The notes beneath the pieces were generated by a model that was not told the origin of the DNA, searched no databases, and saw only the letters and a program-made list of their open reading frames with translations. Both the position numbers and the translations under genes were made by a program. Source: a bacterium (GTDB lineage Bacteria > Spirochaetota > JAHITG01). From it: a stretch of DNA of 5,344 nucleotides. This document shows, one piece after another, positions 1 to 5,344 of this stretch. Position 1 is the first letter of the stretch; each line of letters begins with the position of its first letter. Location: NCBI GenBank assembly GCA_028711675.1, contig JAQTRT010000216.1:1-5344 (forward strand). The letters are read 5' to 3'.

Positions 1-1
1 C

Positions 2-508
2 TTACGTATCTTCGGATTCCTTGGAAGAGAGCGCAATCCAGTCCAATGTGACTTTCTTCCCTGCCCCTTCCACAACAATAACGATATTGAATGTCATCTT
101 TCCTTTCCAGCCTGTGGCTTCCTTGATATTCCCTTCATGAACACCTTTTCCCTTGCCCCGGTCTATTACAACGAATGTTTTATCCCAGGATGATGTAGAG
201 GCCAGTATTTTAAAATCACCGTTTTTTTCAACCTTATCCACTTTAACGCGGATAATATTAAATATATCCACATCCACATTAGATACAGTAAAAGCCGCTT
301 TTCCCCATTTCTCGCTCCCTTTCTGGATGACATCCGCTGTCCCGGCCTTTTTGCCCGGCACGATCACGGCATTGTAGGAAGGATGGGCCTTATTATCATA
401 CCAGTTCTCGATCTTGTTAAAATCATCCCTCCATAAAGTAGTACCCAGCAGCCGGGACACGCTCATGAGGAACAGCACGAGAAGTCCTAAGAACATGAAT
501 CTTTTCAT
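2..508 (-). CDS. Small secreted protein, stand-alone carbohydrate-binding-like β-sandwich
   Basis: This 168-residue protein is of unknown function. It begins with a signal peptide: K2 and R3, then a hydrophobic core at about 4-17, with cleavage somewhere around residues 18-23. The rest is rich in alternating hydrophobic β-strand patterns and is acidic-basic mixed, with no cysteine and no obvious catalytic motif. It resembles residues 44-180 of the large protein encoded upstream. Matching points are IENWYD (33-38) with LEGWDD, VDVD (78-81) with VDVD (88-91), and G-x-x-E-x-N-x-K-E-x-x-G-x-x-G (122-136 with 133-147), followed by a valine-rich strand and a closing D-W-I/D-H-I strand. The start at 508 is preferred over an in-frame ATG at 589 because GGAGG lies 7 bases upstream and the signal peptide begins directly there. 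The 27-residue extension from 589 is polar and unlike a signal sequence. A glycan-binding or enzyme-partner role is inferred from the match and the gene pairing. Confidence 0.85.
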   Translation of the reverse strand: MKRFMFLGLLVLFLMSVSRLLGTTLWRDDFNKIENWYDNKAHPSYNAVIVPGKKAGTADVIQKGSEKWGKAAFTVSNVDVDIFNIIRVKVDKVEKNGDFKILASTSSWDKTFVVIDRGKGKGVHEGNIKEATGWKGKMTFNIVIVVEGAGKKVTLDWIALSSKESEDT

Positions 509-590
509 TTTGATACCTCCATTTTTTATTGTTCTGATCCCGGGATGATCATTTCTTCCCGGAAAATTCAAACAACGGATCACGGGCATT
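509..590 (-). other. 82-base intergenic gap between the two genes
   Basis: The gap holds the small gene's GGAGG site and a 10-bp palindrome ATCCCGGGAT (537-546). A second way to pair uses CCGGGA (540-545) with TCCCGG (557-562) around an 11-base loop. Neither structure is followed by a T-run on the minus strand, so no intrinsic terminator is visible, and no convincing -35/-10 pair is seen. This fits co-transcription of the two genes. The gap is also open reading frame in phase with the small gene, giving an optional 27-residue N-terminal extension from an ATG at 589. Confidence 0.6.
516..520 (-). promoter_or_regulatory. Ribosome binding site that fixes the small gene's start
   Basis: On the minus strand GGAGG lies 7 bases before the ATG at 506-508, which is close to ideal spacing. 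The flanking sequence is A/T-rich, so the site should be accessible. This site, together with the signal peptide that starts there, is the reason for choosing 508 over the in-frame ATG at 589. Confidence 0.85.
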
Positions 591-3500
591 TTATTTCTGC
601 ATCACCTCCTTTTGAATAGTCTGTACATTATCTTTCCAGTCTGCCCGGCCAGTAAAAAGACAGAACCGCAACCGGGTTTCCTGGCCTGCGTCAAGTATAA
701 GGTCAGGGGAGAGGAGTTCCATGGAAAAGAAATTAGGCCCTTGCCATACGCCGATCTCCTTCACCTTATCTTTTTCAAAAACCTGTCCCAGATATTCGTT
801 ATTCCTTTGATCAATGGCTACACACCAGTTCTCAACAGGTATAAAACTTGTCTTTTGCATGCTTTTAATGAACGGGATTTCCTTGATCCCGGCACCGCCG
901 CCTTTTTTAACAGAGACCAGCACTGCGTCATACGGATCTGCCGATTCATCCGGCCCGGGCGCCAGGTCAGGATGGGTATTGTAAAAGAACGTGACCGGGC
1001 TTTTTGTCAGGTTCGTGAACTGATAATCGAACTGCACATAACATTTTTCCTTTTTCAGGCTGACCTCTTTCCGGATACTTAATTTCCCGTCAACGCTGCT
1101 GGAACTGAAGCTCACCCGGACCAGGTCAGGGCTTTTTTCCCTGATACGGTACTCCCAGGTGTTGTTCCATACATCTCCCGGCCAGCCGGACGGCCACCAG
1201 TCATTGAGACCACCGTATTCAGTCCAGTGTTTCCATTCACTCCCTGTTGTCCGTTCGACTCCCGGATAATCACAAAAAAGCTGGTTATTCCCCGTGAGCC
1301 GGTTGATCATCTTTAAAAGACGGCCGCCCAGGATCGGAGTCATCAGGAGCTCTACACGGCTGTTCCCCAGGATGACATCCTCAATACCATCATGGTTCAC
1401 ATCAGCCAATAAGATCCCCGGTTCATTATTAGCCATGCATTTAAATTTCTCTTTCACTTTCAGTTCCTGCATTTTTCCTTTGAGCCTGATTGTGAGCTCT
1501 CCTTCCCCTGCTTTCCCCGGAACAAGGAATATATCGTACTCGATAAAATTACTTTCCGAAAGGTCTATAGCTTGTCCCTGCACAGGACCGTTTATCCACC
1601 ACGCGCCCGGCGCGTCCACATAAAGACGGGCCTTTTGGAACTCCTCAGGAAGGTCCCTGATCCGTAATTTCAGCCTGTTGGTCCTGTTCAGAAGAAGAAG
1701 GTTCACAGGGTCCAGATCGATCTGACAACCTGTCTCCTCAGATCCCAGTTTCAGGACAACCATGGTCTTATCCTTCTTATTCTGGGACAAGCTGTACACC
1801 ACGGATGGAGCCTTATCCGTAAATTTTCCCGTGCATTGGAAAGGGGCGTTAGTCTTCCAGAACGATTGTTTTTTTACCAGGAACGCCAGGGAAGCAGGCC
1901 CTTTCACACCTTCCGGATATGAGCACTGCACTTTACCCTGGAAATCATTCCCGGAATGATTATAAACGGTCAGAGCTGCTTTTTTTTCCTCACCCTGACG
2001 AATGAGCATATTTTTACTTTCCAGGATAATATCAACCTTTTCCGACAGGGAATCCCACCCCATCACCTGTTTCAGCAGTTTGTCTTTTTCCAGGATACTG
2101 ATCCTCGTGAAGAGAAGATCGTCTTTCTCCTGTTTTCCCCGGACCTGTACGGGAATACGGAAAACATATTTATTATTCCCTTCCAGAAGCGGTAGAGTAT
2201 CGGATATGATCCTGTATCCCGGACCGGCTTCAGCCGCCGGATAAGATCCCAGAGGACTGACCTTAAACAGTTCCAGTCTGATCCTGGCCTTTTCCAGAGG
2301 CTGAAAAAGGGACAACTCCATATTCACCAGATAATCCTTTTCATTGGCCTGGAGAGAAGGCTGGATATCCATCCCTGTCTGGAGATTAGGCCGGTATGAG
2401 AGAGTATAATCCCGCTCATCCATGCCGTATTCAAGGTAAAGCCCCAGATGATCCTTGTCAAAGAAAAGAGGGACCTCCTGATCCCCGTACAGGGCTGAGA
2501 TACTGCTGTTGAGCACCCAGGAAGAAGGACGGCGTATCCTCAGGAAACAGTTCTCCGCAGAGAGTTGTCGGACATGGATCTCTGCCCCTTTTTTGTTCAT
2601 GACGATCACTCTTTCACCGGCCAGGCGAGTACCCTCAAAACGCGTGAACACACCAGCCAGCAGAGTTCCTTGCCGGTCAAAGGCCATGAAACCGTTCGGG
2701 GCTATGGCGTATCCTGCTACAATATAATCTTCATCCGAAAAATTGGCCAGGATGATGATATCCTCGAACTGGCTCATATATACTTTCCGGCTGATCTCCC
2801 TGTGGTCTGTCAGCTTTTTACCGAAACAGCGGGATGCAATCTCTTTCTGGACTACATCCGCCATACGGTAAGGTCCTTCCTGTTTCCGCCAGGCGCTGAT
2901 CCACCGGCCGCAATTCATATTATGTCCGAATAAAAGGTTCCAGGATATCTTCTCCTTAGCATCAGCGAATACTTCATGAGCCAAGTTATGCTGATAAAAA
3001 GCCGTTTTCTCATGGGCTAGAAAAAGGGCCAGGGGAAAAATGGACCACGTGCCTGTGCCGAAACGCGTATTATAAATATCATCCGGCGGAAGCCCGCCTG
3101 CTGCGGACATGTTGCAGAACCCGCTCTCATACGGGATCAGCCTGTCAAAACCTTCTTCCGTAAAAAGAGGGATCCGTTTGGAGTTTCGTCTGGCGATATC
3201 AACAAGGCCCTGGGAATAAGCCACTGGATCAGGCATGTCGGGATTGATGGCATAAAGCCAGGTGCGCGCTCCCAGCTGATCCTCGAACAGGATATCAACA
3301 GGGACCTGTGCGCTAAATTCCTCCACGGTCCGGTCAATCCGTTTGATCACATTGGTATTGTAATTATCCATCACATAACCAATGGAACGGTTATACTCTT
3401 CCGTGATGAGCTTACCAGTTAAATCCCTGAGAACGGTCCTTTCCTTCCCCAGGCTGCTCAGAGTAGCTGATTCGTTCCACCAGGTCGGATTCGTGTAAGG

Positions 3501-5294
3501 CATGAGAATATGGCCGGACGCCCTGATAGCCTGGCACAGGTCTTTGAATTCGTCCAACGTACCGTACACTTCGTCAGGCGGAAGATAATCCGGGTAATTC
3601 CTGTCAAACCCGCCTTTCCAGTAAGTGACCAGATGCACAAGCGTGGGTGCGGAAAGTTCCGGAAGGAAACTCCTGATGGTGCCGAAATCTTTGTTGTTGG
3701 AAACTTCCATTTTCAGCAGAACGCTCCTTTTCAGCCTCTCAAATAAGGACGTTCCCAGTTTTTGCTCCAGGCCCGGGCTCTGGCTGATATTGTTCTCCCT
3801 CCCGTAATCCTCTATGACACCCTTTATATCAGGCGTAAAGTTCATCCGGAGAACGGGAAGCCGGGCCAGGCCCTTCTGTCTGACATACACCGCGAACTTA
3901 TGCGTAAAATATCCTGCCCCCGCCTTTTCATTGTGATAACCGGTCTCCCACACAGCCGGCCGGAAGAGCTCTTTCCCGTCCTGAAGGCCGTACAGCGAGA
4001 CCCGGCCCTCCTTCAGCCGGAGAGAGGCAAGGTCGCAGAAAAGATTGGGATATTTCTCCGACAACTGCCGCTTCTGAGAATAAAACTTCTTGTTTAAAGC
4101 CAGGCCCAGTTTAAAAGGAAAAAGAAAATAGTCCATATTCCTGAAATCAAAAAGCAGTGTATCGGGAAAAGTAAAATTAAGTATGTTCCGGTTGAAATTA
4201 TTCCTGATATGCGCCTGAAAATCAATAGTATTCTCCAGGGAAGGCGTTACTTGTATTTCCACGCTCGACCCCGTCTCCTCATCCGAATATTTTAAGATAA
4301 GGCTTCCCTTCTCCTCCGCATGAGAGAAGGTCATATCCAGGCTGGAAACACTTGTGCCGTCATCAAGATCCATTCGCCATAAAGAAGCCTCCCGGCCGGA
4401 AAAAAGAAGCCGCTTCCCGCTCTTCCGTTCCATGACCCGCAGGAATGAACCGTTCCTGCTGTTCAGGATCACGTCCATTTCCTCATTCCTGAAGAGAAGC
4501 TCCTCTTTTCCCGGGAAGATCCGGAACAGGGAGCCCGGTGCGGTCTTTTGTCCGCTTTTTTTCTCCCACTGCCCGAACAATTCCCGCACACCGGCAAGAG
4601 CCTCGAACGGTTCTCTGCTTTTCCCATCGGATCCCTCCAGGCTCTTCCGGGTAAAGGGAAAACCTGTCCGGGAAACAGGGAGCGGCAGGGCTTCGACGCG
4701 CCTGTTCTTCAGGCTTACGGAATCGATATCCTTCCGCACAAGACCGTTCCTGGATTTAAACCGGATATGATCGAACTTCATGTACTGGTTGATGTTCCTC
4801 GAAACACCGGAACGTTCCACTACAACTCCCAGGGCTATCCGGCATCTCTGACGGCCTTGTAGTCCCAGCATCTCTTTCAAGTTGTACTCGAAAATACCGG
4901 TATGGCCGTTATTATTCTCCAGTTTCCTGTATCCGTCAGACAAATCCTTGTTGAAAATAACGAGGTACCAGCCTTCCGTGACCTCTTTCACGGATATTTC
5001 CAGTATAGGAAACTTGTCCAGATCGACATCCACGTCCCTGGAAACAAAGCCATAATTCTGCTGGTCAGAAGTACCCTGGATAATGCCTTTCCTGTCCTCA
5101 AAAAATATAGTGGCGCCGGTCAATGTCCCGTCCTCATATGTATCATCCCATCCCTCTAAAGTATCATGACCTGCAATAAGATGATCTGCTGCTGATAAAT
5201 TCAGCAGCAGGGAGCATAATAAGATCATGCCGGGGACCTGTTTAATATACTTTTTAAAAATGTTAAAAAAATGACTGATTTCTCGTGTCATCAT
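591..5294 (-). CDS. Secreted giant multidomain glycoside hydrolase-like protein (DUF6259-type core)
   Basis: This 1,567-residue protein is probably an exported glycosidase of unknown substrate. Residues 1-36 form a signal peptide: a long basic n-region (R4, K14, K15, K18), a hydrophobic stretch at about 23-33, and a likely cleavage after S-A-A (34-36). About 37-181 is a carbohydrate-binding-like β-sandwich; 182-260 is a linker; 265-505 resembles the β-supersandwich preceding many glycosidase barrels; 525-830 looks like a TIM barrel. Barrel landmarks are VTYWKGGFD near 556-564, YPDYLPP (567-573), MPYTNPTWWN (598-607), LFEDQLG (669-675) and FTEEG (711-715); D672 and E713 or E714 are the best catalytic candidates. 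About 840-970 is a β-domain, 971-1287 appears to be several Ig-like modules, 1298-1306 is a DxNxDGxxD loop, and 1307-1550 is a second mutarotase-like domain with PILGGR (1320-1325). The first of two tandem ATGs is chosen because it gives the signal peptide a basic n-region; M23 would lack one. The DUF6259 assignment is from memory of the family pattern; another barrel glycosidase family is possible. Confidence 0.88.
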   Translation of the reverse strand: MMTREISHFFNIFKKYIKQVPGMILLCSLLLNLSAADHLIAGHDTLEGWDDTYEDGTLTGATIFFEDRKGIIQGTSDQQNYGFVSRDVDVDLDKFPILEISVKEVTEGWYLVIFNKDLSDGYRKLENNNGHTGIFEYNLKEMLGLQGRQRCRIALGVVVERSGVSRNINQYMKFDHIRFKSRNGLVRKDIDSVSLKNRRVEALPLPVSRTGFPFTRKSLEGSDGKSREPFEALAGVRELFGQWEKKSGQKTAPGSLFRIFPGKEELLFRNEEMDVILNSRNGSFLRVMERKSGKRLLFSGREASLWRMDLDDGTSVSSLDMTFSHAEEKGSLILKYSDEETGSSVEIQVTPSLENTIDFQAHIRNNFNRNILNFTFPDTLLFDFRNMDYFLFPFKLGLALNKKFYSQKRQLSEKYPNLFCDLASLRLKEGRVSLYGLQDGKELFRPAVWETGYHNEKAGAGYFTHKFAVYVRQKGLARLPVLRMNFTPDIKGVIEDYGRENNISQSPGLEQKLGTSLFERLKRSVLLKMEVSNNKDFGTIRSFLPELSAPTLVHLVTYWKGGFDRNYPDYLPPDEVYGTLDEFKDLCQAIRASGHILMPYTNPTWWNESATLSSLGKERTVLRDLTGKLITEEYNRSIGYVMDNYNTNVIKRIDRTVEEFSAQVPVDILFEDQLGARTWLYAINPDMPDPVAYSQGLVDIARRNSKRIPLFTEEGFDRLIPYESGFCNMSAAGGLPPDDIYNTRFGTGTWSIFPLALFLAHEKTAFYQHNLAHEVFADAKEKISWNLLFGHNMNCGRWISAWRKQEGPYRMADVVQKEIASRCFGKKLTDHREISRKVYMSQFEDIIILANFSDEDYIVAGYAIAPNGFMAFDRQGTLLAGVFTRFEGTRLAGERVIVMNKKGAEIHVRQLSAENCFLRIRRPSSWVLNSSISALYGDQEVPLFFDKDHLGLYLEYGMDERDYTLSYRPNLQTGMDIQPSLQANEKDYLVNMELSLFQPLEKARIRLELFKVSPLGSYPAAEAGPGYRIISDTLPLLEGNNKYVFRIPVQVRGKQEKDDLLFTRISILEKDKLLKQVMGWDSLSEKVDIILESKNMLIRQGEEKKAALTVYNHSGNDFQGKVQCSYPEGVKGPASLAFLVKKQSFWKTNAPFQCTGKFTDKAPSVVYSLSQNKKDKTMVVLKLGSEETGCQIDLDPVNLLLLNRTNRLKLRIRDLPEEFQKARLYVDAPGAWWINGPVQGQAIDLSESNFIEYDIFLVPGKAGEGELTIRLKGKMQELKVKEKFKCMANNEPGILLADVNHDGIEDVILGNSRVELLMTPILGGRLLKMINRLTGNNQLFCDYPGVERTTGSEWKHWTEYGGLNDWWPSGWPGDVWNNTWEYRIREKSPDLVRVSFSSSSVDGKLSIRKEVSLKKEKCYVQFDYQFTNLTKSPVTFFYNTHPDLAPGPDESADPYDAVLVSVKKGGGAGIKEIPFIKSMQKTSFIPVENWCVAIDQRNNEYLGQVFEKDKVKEIGVWQGPNFFSMELLSPDLILDAGQETRLRFCLFTGRADWKDNVQTIQKEVMQK
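601..612 (-). promoter_or_regulatory. Full-length Shine-Dalgarno-like sequence inside the end of the large gene
   Basis: The minus strand reads AAAGGAGGTGAT, an exact 12-base complement of the conserved bacterial 16S rRNA 3' tail. It lies within the last codons of the large gene (K-E-V-M). Its GGAGG is 15 bases before the ATG at 589, and only 2 bases before the ATG of residue 1565, whose frame ends two codons later. No start codon lies at 5-9 bases. It may capture ribosomes at the gene junction, or it may be a by-product of codon choice. Confidence 0.55.
5186..5210 (-). repeat. Perfect 10-bp hairpin in the signal-peptide coding region
   Basis: CTGCTGCTGA (5186-5195) and TCAGCAGCAG (5201-5210) are exact inverted repeats separated by 5 bases. 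In the mRNA this gives a stable stem-loop about 85-109 bases after the A of the start codon. It covers the codons L-L-L-N-L-S-A-A that encode the end of the signal peptide. No run of U follows, so it is not an intrinsic terminator. Confidence 0.7.
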
Positions 5295-5306
5295 TATAAT
5301 ATTATA
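5295..5306. repeat. 12-bp perfect palindrome overlapping the -10 box
   Basis: TATAATATTATA reads the same on both strands. Its left-strand half is the -10 hexamer of the minus-strand promoter. The plus strand therefore also carries TATAAT at 5295-5300, but no -35-like hexamer is seen at the right distance for a plus-strand promoter. It could be a site for a dimeric regulator, or simply AT-rich chance around a consensus -10 box. Confidence 0.5.
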
Positions 5307-5328
5307 CCCTTTTTCTATTTTTTGTCAA
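5301..5328 (-). promoter_or_regulatory. Near-consensus σ70-type promoter of the two-gene unit
   Basis: Read on the minus strand, TTGACA (5323-5328) is followed by a 16-base A-rich spacer and TATAAT (5301-5306). Both hexamers are perfect matches to the vegetative σ consensus, and the spacing is one base short of the ideal 17. The -10 box ends only 6 bases before the first ATG, so the usual start point about 7 bases downstream falls on or beside the A of that ATG. If used, the mRNA would be leaderless. No operator is recognisable in the 16 bases upstream of the -35 box that are in view. Confidence 0.75.
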
Positions 5329-5344
5329 GTAAAATCTGCTAAAA

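Noticed and set aside
222..228. A-AAA-AAC slippery heptamer in the small gene
   Set aside because: It is in the right phase for -1 frameshifting, but the new frame stops two codons later and no downstream stimulatory stem is evident. It is most likely the result of ordinary Glu-Lys-Asn codons.
537..562. Possible terminator between the two genes
   Set aside because: The palindrome and the 6-bp CCGGGA/TCCCGG pairing are short and lack a T-run on the minus strand, so they do not make an intrinsic terminator.
612..1082. Plus-strand open frame of 156 codons opposite the 3' end of the large gene
   Set aside because: It is antisense to a well-supported coding region, has no good ribosome site and its product shows no domain-like pattern. 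The same applies to the other plus-strand open frames across the large gene, such as those at 3762-4097 and 4354-4770.
1981..1987. Run of seven A on the minus strand within the large gene
   Set aside because: It could be slippery, but the reading frame continues for over 1,300 bases with consistent domain content. There is no sign of a frameshift or an alternative product.
5216..5228. Lipoprotein signal around C27 of the large protein
   Set aside because: The residues before the cysteine are I-L-L, without the small residue required at -1 of a lipobox. The S-A-A site a few residues later fits signal peptidase I better.
5331..5344. Direct repeat TAAAA-n5-TAAAA at the right edge
   Set aside because: It is too short and AT-rich to separate from chance, and it is cut by the window edge.

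Overview
The window holds two genes, both on the minus strand, read from right to left. They appear to form one transcription unit for secreted carbohydrate-active proteins. The larger gene (591-5294) encodes a 1,567-residue multidomain protein. It has a Sec-type signal peptide, a carbohydrate-binding-like β-sandwich, a mutarotase-like β-supersandwich and a TIM-barrel glycosidase-like core (best match from memory: the DUF6259 type). These are followed by several Ig-like β-modules, a DxNxDGxxD calcium-loop motif and a second mutarotase-like domain. Eighty-two bases downstream, a small gene (2-508) encodes a 168-residue secreted protein. Its mature part looks like a free-standing copy of the large protein's N-terminal β-sandwich.

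The organism is bacterial. The evidence is a near-consensus σ70-type promoter, Shine-Dalgarno sequences including a 12-base exact complement of the usual 16S rRNA 3' tail, and Sec signal peptides. Base composition looks balanced by eye, with an AT-rich promoter and gene start. Giant glycosidase-like proteins of this build are typical of polysaccharide degraders in the Planctomycetota-Verrucomicrobiota-Lentisphaerota group, Omnitrophota-like candidate phyla, Spirochaetota and some Bacillota. The sequence does not let me choose among them.

Layout on the minus strand, 5' to 3': AT-rich promoter (5301-5328); a 12-bp palindrome that contains the -10 box (5295-5306); the large gene; an 82-base gap with its own ribosome binding site (509-590); the small gene, which stops at position 2. 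No stretch without a gene exceeds about 80 bases, and I found no RNA gene, mobile element, CRISPR array or terminator. The window ends at the small gene's stop codon, so any further operon member or terminator is out of view.

Proposed working model (inference): one promoter drives both genes. The large protein is exported and cleaves a glycan, and the small protein is exported as a separate module that may bind the same glycan or associate with the enzyme. The substrate cannot be told from sequence. The points most worth checking are the shared module, the promoter that would give a leaderless mRNA, the strong but badly spaced Shine-Dalgarno sequence at the end of the large gene, and the perfect hairpin in the signal-peptide coding region.
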